Made by a program: the position numbers and the translations under genes. Source: Rotaria sp. Silwood1 (taxonomy: Eukaryota > Rotifera > Eurotatoria > Philodinida > Philodinidae). From it: DNA of 64,000 nt. This document shows positions 25,837 through 38,699 of the stretch, piece by piece (position 1 is the stretch's first letter; the number at the start of each line of letters is the position of its first letter). The notes under the pieces are model-generated. The model was given only the letters and a program-made list of their open reading frames with translations, was not told the origin of the DNA and made no database searches. The stretch covers positions 1 to 64,000 of the forward strand of contig CAJNOP010000691.1 in assembly GCA_905250075.1 (NCBI GenBank), in the 5' to 3' direction.

Positions 25837-27650
25837 TTAAAAACTGTAACAAGAATAATTTATTAATGAAGAAAAATATTGATGAAAATTCGATGGAAGA
25901 TTATCAAATCCATACGTATGAAGGTATTTCAATTTGCTACAAGTAAGACGTGCTGCATTGTTGGTAAAGTTCTTTGTTACTTTTGTAAGTGTTTTGTATC
26001 TGATGTTAAGACTTGACAAACAAGGTAGATGAGTATTTTTTTCCAAAAGAAACTGTTTACCATAGATCATATGTGCTTGAGTCAGATTGAGAGCAATAAG
26101 ATGAGGGAATGTAATCAATGTTGACGAATGTTGCTTATTTTTTTGTGGTTCTTTATTGCATATAGATAAAGTTTTGAGAAAAGGAAAATCTTGTGAGATA
26201 ATTTTAAATAATTCATGTTCAAAAGGACGTCCATCAGTCATAGTTAAATACCGAACTTTATTAAACATGCCACCTTGAAAAGAATTGTTAAGATGAAGAA
26301 AATTTTCAAATTGATATGGAAGTGAATAAACATGACATCTTCCTTCATCTTTCGTTTCTGTAGAATCGACATATACACCAACTTGTTGATATCCTCTTTC
26401 GATAAAACTACGTTGAAGATCTTCTTTAGATGGAAAATTAATATTAATGTTATTTTTAGTAACAGCTGTATTTATACTAAAAATTAATTTATTTAATCGT
26501 GGCATATGCATCTGAATTTCATCGTATAAATGTGTACCATCAATATAAGGTAAGTCAACTCGTATTATTGATAAAGATAATATCAATTCTTCAAGATTTA
26601 TCATACGATAGAGTAATGGAATAATTTCATCATCATAATGATATGTATCATCAAACGAAATCAATGAAAAACATTTCAATTTGGGAAGTCTTTTCTATAA
26701 ATAAAAACAAAATTAAAAATCTCTATCTATATAGTGGAGCATTTTTTCTTTAAATATACAATGATTGAAAATATACTTACCATTTTATTTGTATTTGATA
26801 ATGTATGAGAAATATTTGATACATTAATAATTAAAGTCGATAAATTACGAAGACGTCCATCAAGAAGATAAAGACAAGTATCAAAAGTTTTGACATTAAT
26901 TTTCAATTGAGTTAAACTTAAAGACGTACAATTTGTTGATGATTGAACAAACGTATTAATCGACATCATTTTATTTGGAAATAATTGACGAAAATCCAAA
27001 TTGATTAATCGTTTACATGAAGATAAAATTAATACAAATACATTTGATAAAATTTTCGAAAATGTTGGTGTCATGTCATTTTCAATACAAATAGTAAGAT
27101 GTGTGATTTGTTTCGTGAGAAGACGATGAAGAATTGAATCTTCTTCAATTGAAAGATGAAAAAAGATGATTATTAGTTCATGTCTAACAATTTTATTATT
27201 TTATTGATTAAAATGAACGAACTTAAATAGTATACCTGTTAAATATTGATAAAGCATTTCTTCTTGAAAATTAATAAATGATAACGAGAAAAGTTGAGGA
27301 TAAATATTGCCATTAAAAAGAATATGTTTTAATGAATGTGGTTCAACAGTAAGTTTATTAACATGATGATGAATTCGAGGTAAGATATTTTTACAAATTC
27401 TATTAAGAACTTGATCAGATATTGAAGAAGTATCATCAGATGATGATTTCATCGTCATATCAAGATTATGAATATAAAAAGGATCAAATACTAATTGATT
27501 CAATCGTTCATTGATATCCACAAGTGAATAGAGAACATCAACCATATTCAATTTCTTGATTATGGTCAGTAAGATTTCATTGGGTAAATCAAGTATATTG
27601 ATAAAGTTGTTCGTGGAAGCTTCCATGTCTAACTGATAATGTCTACTCAT
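25837..27650 (-). CDS. F-box protein, three exons
   Basis: An intact gene of 544 codons in three exons: 27650-27236, 27142-26781 and 26694-25837. Their lengths sum to 1,635 bases in frame. The introns (27143-27235 and 26695-26780) have GT-AG ends on the minus strand. Residues about 18-60 form an F-box (ILDLPNEILLTIIKKLNMVD and on to VFDPF), the Skp1-binding module of SCF ubiquitin ligases. The rest is LRR-like: repeated strands such as ITHLTICI, LSTLIINVS, LEELILSLS, HLIALNLTQ and LKYLHTYG, typical of the large bdelloid F-box family. Its ligase substrate is unknown. It is the functional-looking counterpart of the relic at 247-1711. The start is supported by the F-box lying close to the N-terminus, as usual. 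Confidence 0.85.
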
Positions 27651-27881
27651 TTCTATTTATATATATCTTCAAGTCTTCATTGACGTACGGACGAACAATG
27701 AAGGATAATTATAAAGATCGCCTTGTTAGACTATGATGAATAGCTAATAGCATTGTTCTTTTTTGCCTAACATTTTTCTTTGTTCATCAGTGACTTCTTC
27801 ATTAAGTCATTGTTTTTTTTTTCACTATGTGTCTCATGTAGAATACTCTTTATAATATATAATATCAAGTTCAGAATTTAA

Positions 27882-28584
27882 GGGTACCCCCCTCTTTTTT
27901 GACACTTGCTGGTTCTCGAAGACGGTACAACCGATCAAGCTGAAATTTTTAGCACAGATAGAGCACTAAAAATAAAGAGATACGTGTTCGAGGAAAAAAA
28001 TTTAAAATAAGTTTTTGTGGGGTTTTCAAGAAAACTCTGGTTTTCCAGAGGTCCGCATCCTGACACATTACGACCCCCCTTAAAGTTTGTCCGATTGGGC
28101 TGAAATTTTGTTTATAGATGCCTGACACTATTCCTCAGAGGTAAATTTACGGATTTTTAAAAATCTCACTTTCTTTTTTTTTTATAAGAGAAATACTCCA
28201 AGATCCGAGTTTGTGCTTCGAATCTTGGCTTTCGCGACCCTGTAACTCCGAGTAGGAAAATCAAAAATGAAAACGCTTGATTTTACCTCTGGAGAATACT
28301 TCAAAGTGTTAGTGGTAAAATTTTCAGCTCGATCGGACAAACTAAAAAGGGGGTCGTAAGCAGTCAAGATGTAGAAAATCACTGTTTTACAAAATGCTAA
28401 ATAAAAGAAAAAAATTTACATACGATTACTATGAAAAAAAAATTTTCTTGATCTAATAACTACGTAAAAGTAAAATGTTTAGAGTCGAATAATGTCTCTA
28501 GTTGCATGTGGCACTTCAGGCTATCGTATCTTAGGCTCAGCTCGAAATCGAGTTTTTGGTTACAAATGAGGGGGGGGGGTACCC
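27882..28584. mobile_element. TTAA-flanked inverted-repeat element, 703 bp
   Basis: The left end GGGTACCCCCCTC follows TTAA (27878-27881). The right end GAGGGGGGGGGGTACCC precedes TTAA (28585-28588), so the terminal inverted repeats and a TTAA target duplication are both present. The interior is itself folded: ACGACCCCCCTTAAAGTTTG and GTCCGATTGGGCTGAAATTT (about 28069-28108) are the inverse of about 28317-28356, and CAGAGGTAAATTTACG (about 28136) faces GATTTTACCTCTG (about 28280). A partial direct copy of the same unit begins near 27920 (CGATCAAGCTGAAATTTTTA). No transposase is encoded. TTAA duplications are characteristic of piggyBac-type transposition, so a non-autonomous piggyBac-like element is likely. 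Confidence 0.8.
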
Positions 28585-30094
28585 TTAACTAACCTTACAT
28601 GAGAACCCGATACCATGGTTCATTTAGTCAAATTTAGAGATTTGTGAAACTAAAATTGATAGTTAACCTTTGAACAATATAACATAATTCAAAAAGGACA
28701 AAACCAAATATTGTGACATTTGTTGACTCAATAAATCAAAGAATTAGTAACGTACAAATTTTTTAGATTTCGTCCGAACACATTTTTTTAAGTAGTTTTC
28801 TATGTGTCAGAACCGAAATTGAGACTGTGATTTCGATAGAAAAAATAAATTACTACGACTGAGACTAAAGAAATTTGATGGTGAACATCATAGACGAATC
28901 ATTTAGAAATTACTGATATTCATACGACGTAAAATCAGACAGTAATATTCACTCTATTTTTGATTCGGTAAAATTATCTTGAGGTTTGTAAAGGAAATAT
29001 CGACTTTGCTTATTTTTTTCGATCGAATTTCTTATATTAACTCATCATGTATTAGATCTTGATCTAACAATACTCACACAAAAACAAAAACTTCTACGAT
29101 TCTCTAATTAATTTCAATCAAGTCCAAGATACTTTGGGTAAAATAATACCAAAAGAAAATGACATGTGATAGTCTTCACAAAGACAATCATTTAGAATTT
29201 ACGTTTCTTTGAGAATATTCTTAATTTTAAATTAAAGTGCAAAGAAATTGAAAAACAAAGGGAGGAATCGTTTAGCTGATGTTCCACTTGATCAACTATG
29301 AGTATGTTTGATAGAATCGAAATATCACACACATATGATTATGATGCTTTTTTTATTTATAGAGTATAGACCATACTCATGAAATAGTTCAATTGGTATT
29401 GTTTGAAAATTTTTCTATTTCATCACATGGATCGAACATGAAACAGTTTATTTTTATATTAACTGAAAAATAAAATTGAATAAGATAAGTAATCGATAGT
29501 ATTGTTAAAAAACAGTACCATTCGTCCCGAGTATCGAGCAATGTCTTAGATGGTTAGAAAACACCGTTATAGACTCCATTCTTCTTATAGCCAAAGATGA
29601 ACTCGATATATTTTCTTCATTTCCATAGACGTTCTTATAAAACAAAAATTACATCTGAGAGCTTTTCTCTTTTGGTTTTGTTTTTCTTTTCTTTCTGGTC
29701 TTTTTCTTTGTTTTCTTATTCTATTTCTTTCTCTCCGTCTTTGTTGGTCCTTCCATATTTTCTTTTAGCATCTCTTGCTAATTTCATGAATGATGTCTTA
29801 AAAGACCTACGAGCATTAATCATATACTCAACAAAGCATAAGAAAAAAAAAGTATTGCTAAAAAACATATCTGATTATATTCACAATAAATAGAATTGCT
29901 TTTTTTCTCAATTTCTTTTCTTATTAACCAAAATTGTCAATCCACAACCATCATCTTCAGTTAAATAACAATGTTGTTTGTCAAGAGATAACAGGAGGAT
30001 GCAATGACACAAATGCTTAACAGGGCTCCGTCTAGGATAACATGGAATGAAAAAAATCGGTCCATCCCATGCCATCCTATTGAAGAAACAGCTA
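28585..30094. other. Intergenic up to assembly gap
   Basis: No gene recognised. The 98-residue plus ORF at 29597-29893 is dominated by Phe/Ser/Leu from a pyrimidine-rich stretch and looks like chance. Confidence 0.35.
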
Positions 30095-30194
30095 NNNNNN
30101 NNNNNNNNNNNNNNNNNNNNNNNNNNNNNNNNNNNNNNNNNNNNNNNNNNNNNNNNNNNNNNNNNNNNNNNNNNNNNNNNNNNNNNNNNNNNNN
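30095..30194. other. Assembly gap, 100 N
   Basis: Exactly 100 unknown bases, a conventional scaffold-join size, so the real distance here is not known. Confidence 0.98.
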
Positions 30195-32165
30195 GTTACC
30201 TGCAACTGTCTACCATCTGCTAAAATAGTTGCAAATATCACTAATGATGTTGTATCAATATTTCAGTATACCAATCACACATTTGTAATTTTGTTATTTA
30301 CCATCGTTCTAATTGTTCTATACTTTAACCTGAAACATCGTATGTAGGAAGAATATCAACATTTTATTCAACAACTTCTTATGATACTGAAACATTTGAT
30401 TTGAAATTTTCTTGAATCACTCATATGAAAATCTTTGTAAATTAACGATTTAACAAAAGAGATGTTACCTTTTTGATCATAAAAACATGCTGTGTAACGA
30501 AATATCATGCATTACTTAACGTTAACAGTGTTTAACGAAGAGAAACATGTGAAACTTCGTTAAAAAGACTGCTAAACAGGTAACATGTTTTTTTATTAAA
30601 TCGTTAAGTTAAAAAAAATTTACATGGACAGCACAAGCTCTTAAATGTCTTTTTTGATTCTTCAATCTTGTTTCCTAATCTATTAAAACATAAATAAACC
30701 TTGTGCAAAATCGAATTGACTACACAAACGGGATCTTTGCAGTTATCTCATATATTCGGTAGAATTAATAACGTTACATAACCACTCGACGTTCTCCTAT
30801 TCATTTTATTGTTTATTTTATAGTTTAAACTTATTTGATTGAAACAAAATGAGATAGGTCAAGTCGATAAGACTTGCACCAATTCTCTGCAAAGCATTTT
30901 TCTGCAACTCTTTTGTGCTAATTAAGTGGGTAATAGTGAACGAATCCTAATTTTCATCGAACATTTTGCTCATTTGGGTAAAAAATGTTGAAGATTCAAA
31001 TCAATCTCTAAGAACTTGTCTATGACGATTGTCAAGGGAAAGATTTTGTGCACATTTAGGCCATAAGCAGTTAACTGTAAGATTAACACAACCGTCGAAA
31101 AACTTTTTTTCAATTGAAATTGAACCATGATATAGAGGGTTCAAACAGCAATGCTGTCCATAATTATTAAGAAAAACTGTTTCAAAAACACATTGAAAAT
31201 TCCTATTCGTGCGGTCGAAAACATTCATATCACAATCAAATTTCAGTAGAGAAAGAGGTTTTTCAAAGGTTATGCTAACCTTATAGTTAATTATTTATGG
31301 TCAAAATGCGTTCAAAATCGTTCTATACTTGACAACCTTCATAGATATGTTCTTAGAGAATGATCTAAATCTCCAACGTTTTGTACTCAAACGAATAAAT
31401 TTTTTAGTCAAAATTAGTATTTATCCACTACTCATCTAAGTAACTTTAAAGAAAGTTGCAAAAAAAGTTTCTCAGAGTATTGACGCAACTCCTATGTTTT
31501 CACCCAATTGGGTTCCGTTTTTTTCTTTCAAAATTATCAAGTATCGCGTTAGTGCGAATATTGAACGGCCTCGGGCAACTGCTGTGAAAATAGCTTCCAA
31601 GTATTTGAATTTACAAAATATGAGCTCGCACAATGTCGAACATTTGGGAATGTTTTATCACGAGTTATTGCGTCAGATAGGAGACTGTTTCTAAATACAT
31701 CTTAAATATTGATGTGGATAGCGAAGATTAATTCAGCTGGTTGTGTAATAGTCATGTACCCATATAGCCAACAAAAGTGGAAAAATCTCGTGCATCGTTT
31801 TGCAAGGTTATCCATTCGAAAAATCTATCATCTCCAAAATATTTCAAAAGGACCATATAGTATTAGAGCAGGAAACGGTAGTATTAAATCTCTGGTGCAC
31901 GATCTTAGGAATTATATACATTTGAAAGCAAAAGAAAACAAGACAAGAGCAGTACCAAGACTACCAGACACTTAACTGCATATACTTAATTATTTTTTTT
32001 AATATGAAAGTTTTTCTTTTAATGGTCGTGAAGATTTTTGTTTGAGTTATAGCTGAAATTAGCTTGCCGTCAAAAGCTAAGGCAATGTGAAATTGAGGAA
32101 GGTATTGGAAGTGTCCTTTATCTGAATTTTTAGTATTATATATTTCAGATGACTCTCACTACTTT
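30195..32165. other. Intergenic, no gene recognised
   Basis: ORFs of 66 to 88 residues at 31494-31694 and 31709-31975 (plus) and 75 residues at 31001-31228 (minus) are not recognisable. The two plus ORFs are near each other and could be exons or pieces of one decayed gene, but nothing confirms this. Confidence 0.3.
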
Positions 32166-32809
32166 TTTATGAAGTCAGCATGGGCCAGTATTCATATCGT
32201 TTATATTATATACTATAATATTAATTTGTTCGTCAATTCAACCTTTCGATAACACTGTGTGGTTTCTAGAGATTTTGCCGTCTGTGGTTGATGCTATTAT
32301 ATTAATTTATTATTATCCTTTATTTAAATTCAGTAACTTGGTTTACGGACTACTACTTTTTGCTAGTGGTGTATCAGCTGTTGGTGGACACTATATATAC
32401 ACTCGTGTTCCACTATTTAATTGCATCGGTAAACGTAATAGTTACGATAAATTTGGTCATTTTTTTCAAGGCTTTGTACCCGTACTTATTGTACGTGAAT
32501 TACTTTACCAAACAAAGAGTAGTTATCGAAAAGGGTTGGCTTTCAGTTATATGTGTATTAATCACTTTAGCACTCGCGGTCATATATGAACTTCTTGAAT
32601 GGTTTATTGCTGTTCTGTTGTTAACAGATACTTTAGGCAAAGAATTTCTTGCTATGCAAGGCAGCAATTGGGATGCACAGAGTGACATGTTAATGTGTTT
32701 AATTAGGTCAATCATATCTCTAATGTTACTTGCTCGTTACCACGATAAACAAATGGAAAAACTGCATACAGTGCACAGAAATAATCTGAAACAAAATGTA
32801 CTGATATAG
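32166..32809 (+). pseudogene. YjdF/DUF2238-like membrane protein, frameshifted
   Basis: Two overlapping plus-strand frames together make one protein resembling bacterial YjdF (DUF2238), a multi-pass inner-membrane protein of unknown function. The first frame (about 32173-32520) gives the N-terminal part: a hydrophobic segment, then PFDNTVWFLEILPS, GHYIYTRVPL, and the hallmark YDKFGHFFQGFVPVLIVREL. The second frame (from about 32510 to the stop at 32807-32809) continues with KGWLSVICVLITLALAVIYE, LLEW, then QGSNWDAQSDM and LLARYHDKQMEKL, all conserved positions in that family. The switch lies near 32505-32520, consistent with a one-base indel. The first frame also lacks an obvious ATG. There is no sign of an intron between the parts. 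The family is bacterial, so horizontal acquisition followed by decay is inferred. A sequencing error could also explain the shift. Confidence 0.75.
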
Positions 32810-34173
32810 GAATGTTAGCTAACTCATGTTTTAAAAGCTAATTAGAGAGAGCGGGGAGTTGATTTGATTGTAGCACAATGCTAAAAACATAACTTTTGAT
32901 ATTTCTGTAAAAGTTTTTCGCATTTTCTTTATACATGAATACAATAAGTATCTCACATATGTATTTCCCAATGCGATTGTCTACTTAACCCTTGGAGTAC
33001 CAAGCGGGATCCAGATGGAGGGTGTGGGTGTGTGGGTATGGTTGTAGGTCTGAATGTGGGTGTTTAAGGAGTGGGTGTTGGTGAAGAGCCAAGCAACTGA
33101 CTTCCACACCCACACCCACACCTACACTTACATCCTTATTCATCCTGCTAATTTGCATATTTATAACACCTGTCTTTGATTTAGTCAAGGCCCATACGAT
33201 TATGGTTAAAATATGGTAAATCTGTTTTTGCAATACCATGTAATACTTTTTAAAGCGAAAATTCGGCGTCATCATGAAGTTAGCATTTGAGAAAATCAAG
33301 ATCTTATTGTGATTTATCATTTCATACTTTATTTATTTCTTGAAAATATTAGGAGTTATCAATTATGTGAACATTTTTGAACGCTCGCATCTTCAAATTT
33401 TCGCGCAGAAAGGTAGCTAAGTTATAATTACTTATCACTACTAGGGAACACGAATGAATCGGTAGTAGTGGAATGAGCAATGAAGTATATGAAGCATCAT
33501 TTTACATCTGTCTTTGCTACAAGTTGTTTCCATTATTCAAGTTTGAAATTATTCAAAGATAGAAACTTCTCTATGGAGTATATTTAGTACAGCAAAATTG
33601 TAATCAACTCTGGATTTCATAATTTGACTGAAAACGATAAAATTCCGATATCCAACATGGAGACATTCGGTTGATATCCTGTGAACAGAAACATTGAATG
33701 TATTCTTTTGGCGTAAGCGAAAACTATACTTAAATGTCATTTCCGTACATAGAAATGCCAAAAAATAATGAGAACTCTATGGATTTAGTCATTTTTCCAT
33801 CACTTGAATAGACATTATCATAAAGCGACGCTTATCTTACATTGTATTGAATAAAAGTTTGGAAAACAATTAATAACTATTTTCAAAAAGAAAATTCGAA
33901 TCTCGATTATTAATGAATAAAAAAAATGAAAAAAAAGCAAATATGTTCTTTGTATCACAGAAAAATCTTGATGCAAGAGCATATTTCTATGAATGTCTTT
34001 ATTGCCGTGATCGATTCAGACAGTAGTATAAATTTACTACCACACGCTGCACTTATTTACTCGACTATTGCTTTGACCCGGCTTACAATCAAATACTTTA
34101 TCAAATTCGACAAAATTCGACGTAGGACCAATAACTCTAAAGACAAAAATTATTCATGAGAATACCGAAAGAT
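32810..34173. other. Intergenic with telomere-like hairpin
   Basis: Holds the long telomere-like hairpin at 33018-33135. Other ORFs here (33549-33761 minus, 33926-34159 plus) have no recognisable features. Confidence 0.35.
33018..33135. repeat. Telomere-like inverted hairpin, long
   Basis: The G-rich arm (GAGGGTGTGGGTGTGTGGGT at 33018, with more GTGGGTG copies to about 33090) faces a C-rich arm (CCACACCCACACCCACACCT at about 33105). The loop includes GAAGAGCCAAG. This is one of the longest copies and carries several TGTGGG hexamers per arm. Confidence 0.8.
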
Positions 34174-37100
34174 CTATTTGAAAAGAAGACTCTGCCTGAA
34201 TTGCGAAGGCGAGTGCACTGCTCTCCGAAGGAAAGAATTTGCGACTTCGTCTGATATTTTCTCACACCATATGTGACCAAAATTAAGAAAGAACATTTGT
34301 TCTGCTGAATATTTGACTAAACCAGGAAGCTTCTTGTCAGCATTTTTACGAGTTTTAGCCCATTGTTGATATGCCTTGAAAATATATGGACTTAAAATTC
34401 AAATCAATGAACGAGAAGGCTTACGAAGAAAGCTTGCTTCAATGCAACATTATCAGCAATATTTTCGTTCAGAGTTCGTTTACCTTCCAACTAAACAATA
34501 AAAATTCATTCGTTTATACAAACTGAAACTCAGAGGAAGAAAGACCTGCCCATTGACTTGTGTCAAAGTATAATTATCGTATTGTTCGATTATACATTTC
34601 GTGCGTTTATGAAACGCTTTGATAGTCTCATTGGTCCACAGAGAAACTGCGTTTCCATCTATATCAAATTGCCGACCGTCATCATCAAAGCCATGCATAA
34701 TCTCATGTCCTATGGTAAAACCAATGCCTAAATTCAATAATTTTTTCTTAAATTTTGTTTCTTTTTTATTTAAACCCATCCTACCACCATAGTTGAGATA
34801 CCTACGAAATATATCAAAATATTTTTTTCTACAAGAAAATGACTTTTTACTTGGGTACATATTTGTCGAACAAGGGTATACCAAGGAAAGCAGCTGGAAA
34901 AACTGAAGAGAAAGCAACATATAACAGTTTAATCGTAGAAAATGTTTTATACTGATGTCATTGAATAATCTGTAATGCACGGCATTAACTGTTGTAGGCA
35001 GAGTGTCTATCCATTCTGTCTTATCAACTGGCTCACGAAGTGCTCGAAGATTCCTTTTCGAATTAAGTCGAATTAAATTCAAATCATTTGCCATAAAAGA
35101 TGAATTGAAGTTATACTAAATTAGAAGCAAAACGAAGTATAAACGATAACAAAAATATGTAATGATTATATATTAATACTTCCTCATAATCTTTCTCAAG
35201 TTTCATCATACCATCATTCTCAAAATAATCAGGATAACCAACTTTTTTATTCATAGCACGAGCCTGCGTGCAAAAAAAAGGTTTTATTTTCATTTCGAGA
35301 TACGTTTATTGATTATTCTACTTTTTTAATCGTCGCTAGTTTGGATTTGGAATCCACCCATGTCGATTGATTGACCATGTTGATAAATACATTTTGAATG
35401 TTGTTAATCATTTCAAGTATCTATCCAAGCATGAAAGACCGATATTTAATGTCAACGATTCCCAGTGAAAAGTTTTTGATCAAGAATTCGATTTTTGTCA
35501 AACGAAATCAAGGTTTTAATCGATTTAATCAACTTCCTTCGCTTCCTCAAAAAGAAAATCCCTTTTAATCCATTGAATTCTTGATTTTGTTAGACAAAAA
35601 TCGAATTCTTAATCGAAAATTTTTCATTGGGTTTTTTTATTGTCAGTACCTCTTTTCGCACATCCTTATCAGAATATTTATTTATATATATTTTGGATAT
35701 TACTAAACCCATAGCTTCATTGATGTATTTTGCACATCTAATCGAACGTGGTCGCTCACCACTCTTTTCTTGAAAAAACTGCCTAGATTGTTGTTTGATG
35801 CTTCGGAATTTTTTTGGCATCTTCCAAGCTTGGTTACTCATGAAATACCATATCATGTAGTTCTGCACAGTGCGAGGTGATTTGTGATCAATAATTGACA
35901 AAATATCACGTACAACTTGAGGCATCACGACCGTTACGATATCCGTATCGATGAGAGACACATTTGCGAACAGATACAGATCACGAAGATAATTTGTAAA
36001 ATCAGACTGAATAGAAATATCAAGAAAAAAATAGTAGATAATATGAGAAAGTGAACGCTTACACTAATATTGACTGATAGTGACAGATTGTCGACCGTTG
36101 TGCGAATAGTATTATTAAGCGAAAGGTTGCCTTTTTGCACATAGTACTTTTTACAAAAAGTAAAATAGGAAGTATGCATATAGGAAAATATTTACTTCTA
36201 CAATTTCTTTTCCGAACTCGGTCAAATCAGAAAGATCATCAAGCATTTTGGATGTGTCATTAGTTAATCCTAGAATGAAGCTCGTAAGAGCAATCATATT
36301 AGAAGCCATTGCTTCTATGCTTGTGAAGGAAAGGATAGGATTGTTCAGAAAAAAAGCAATTGGATCAATCTGAAGGAAGAATATTCATCGTCAATTATTC
36401 TAAGTATTGAAGCTTACTCGAATGCTTCGAGACGAAGAATTCTTTTCGTCGATAACGGTGTTTACTGTAAATGGTATAAAATTATTGTGCTGACTTAATT
36501 TGAGCATTAGACGATAAAAGTCAAATGTTGATTCGTTCCATATTGAGCCTTGCAAGATAGGCCATCCACGAAGCTCTTTATTGATGAATGATAGAATTAC
36601 ATCGACGCCTTCCATTTCGATAGCACTTTCGTTGATGCAGGAATTATACCAGCGATGCACATTAGCAATTACGTTTGATTCTATTGTACCGTTTGGTGGT
36701 GAAGATGAGAGCAGATCTTCGAAAAAAGAAAAAATAAATGAAATAGAAGCATAGTGTATCGTACCAACAAGTGCATTCTCTACCATTATCGACATTTGCG
36801 ATAGAGAACATTGAGCATCGTCTGAAAACGATAAAATACAGTATTCACTTGATTATTTAGAACTTACTCTGAGATGGTATTCTAGCGTTCTTAATCCATG
36901 TTCCACAAGCGAATTCATAAAATTTTTCGCAAGGATTGATTGTCTCATCAATACTTGCAAGCAGATAGCTCGCTTAAAAAACAGAGAAATTTTCACTGGT
37001 GGAGCACATTATACTGACCTGCTTTGATGCAATATGGAGTTGAACATAGGTCACTAGTATCATTGGGTGGGACTATTATTCAATCAAAGATAATTATCCA

Positions 37101-37447
37101 GTTATATTGTTTCTATAGAATCTATTCACACACACCTGCTGTTATTATTCCTTCATCTCTTATTTTGTATAGCACCATGCCAAATAAAACAAGTAATAAG
37201 ATTATGAAAATTACCAGTACAACGATAATAATGCACAACGATCGTCGTGTACAACACCTCTCTGGTCGAGATGATTCACTACAATGATAACAGACGAACT
37301 AACTACAGCCAAGATATAATTGTCATGCAGTTACTCTATCAGTATCTGCTGCGAAATGTGTGCTATTCATTTGCTTACCAACTCAAATTTAACTTACCTT
37401 TGATAAACAGGAGTATATGAGGTATTTGATTTTGAATCACGGGCCAT
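34174..37447 (-). CDS. Neprilysin-like M13 metallopeptidase, shortened C-terminus
   Basis: Type II membrane zinc peptidase of the neprilysin/ECE family, read as many short exons with GT-AG introns. It starts at ATG 37447 with a short cytosolic tail ([16 protein letters not shown]), then one membrane helix ([20 protein letters not shown], about 37160-37230), [10 protein letters not shown] and [14 protein letters not shown] of the ectodomain. The M13 N domain follows ([18 protein letters not shown]). The catalytic exon carries [19 protein letters not shown], with the HExxH zinc motif at 34693-34707. A later exon carries ENIAD, the third zinc ligand, at about 34452-34470, then [10 protein letters not shown] and VHSPSQFR. 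It ends seven codons later at TAG 34174-34176, so the usual last 35-45 residues (Phe/Cys-rich tail ending in CxxW) are missing. NAFY is replaced by NAVHY and GENIADNGG by NENIADNVA. Substrates would be extracellular peptides. Possibly a degrading copy. Confidence 0.85.
35461..35631. mobile_element. MITE in neprilysin intron, 171 bp
   Basis: The arms are inverted: CCCAGTGAAAAGTTTTTGAT then CAAGAATTCGATTTTTGTC on the left (35461-35499), and GACAAAAATCGAATTCTTAA then TCGAAAATTTTTCATTGGG on the right (about 35593-35631), with few mismatches. The inversion continues inward through AAATCAAG. It sits wholly inside an intron of the neprilysin-like gene and has no coding capacity. Confidence 0.75.
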
Positions 37448-38699
37448 TGCCTTTGTTTTGATTAAATCCACACCAAAGTCTGTTTATATATACACATGCA
37501 CTTAGAATTGTTCAAAAGTTCTGATCACGTTACTTAGAATTTTATTGAATAGTTGATATCAAAAGTTTTATTGCATGTTTAGATAGTAGAATGATTTTTC
37601 TCTAACACCACGCACATTCGAAGTGTTCATTATTTTTGACTCGCTATTCTACTTACAGATAGTTAGGCAGCTACGAAGGTGTCGCTGATTAAGATGAACT
37701 AAACCCATAATGTTTGTAACTATGGGTCTGTATTTAAGAGATATCGAAGATTTAATGCATCCTTAAGCTAATCTTTGTGATCCCCCTCAGGTCATCTCAA
37801 AAATCGATTTTTAAGCTTTGCCTTAAAACTTTCCATGACTGCAGTTGTCTATGAAAATAACTCATGGCTATAGTCTCATGCCTTTCAGTTACTTAAGTCG
37901 TCAGGTATGAATATAAGAACAAAACGTCCTTTGTTGCACGCTTGATTTTAGTATTCATATCTGAGGATAGAAACAATTAAAAGGCATGAAAATTTTACCA
38001 TGAACGGATCTCGTGGAGTACTTCAGTTGGGTTAAGTTTCAATTTTAAACTCGAAAAGCGATTTTCAAGATTATCTGATGGGAACTACATGGATTAGTTA
38101 GAGATAGTAACAAAACTTCAATATCTCTCGATTCAAGTCAGCCTTGTATATGATGGAATTCTTCTAAAATAATGTAAGCACTCAATCCAAGATAGAGCTA
38201 TGATACATATCATTGTAGACAAGGCACTCTAGTATGTAGTCAGGTAATATAACTTTTGATAATTACTATTTCATAAAATCTTAAATATTGGGGTCAGAAA
38301 CTTTGGACAACCTCAAGTAATTTGATAGTGCTCTTCAATATTTCTTTCTTCAATTGCTTATATAATATGATATGGTTATCATTATCAGCAGTTGGTAGGA
38401 TGGAAGAAGTGGTTGCTTATGCAAAGCTGACGTGGTGAAATTAAAGATATGAATACGGGTTTTTATGTAGATATGGAGACTAGTATGCAACTTCCCATTA
38501 CTTAGATCGACACAACACACCACTTCACACACCAAGCCACGCGCTAGCAGGTTCGATCTTTTTCACTATTTCATACAGAGAGTTCCGATACGTCGTTAAT
38601 TAGTGTGCGATTCACTGGGACTTCTAAAAAATCTTACATAGAGAGACACTCCTAGATTCTCGTATCTAACGGTTAAAATTTACGATTCACAAAAGACTG

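Noticed and set aside
29597-29893. 98-residue ORF with signal-peptide-like hydrophobic stretch
   Set aside because: It comes from a pyrimidine-rich tract; no domain, no splice context.
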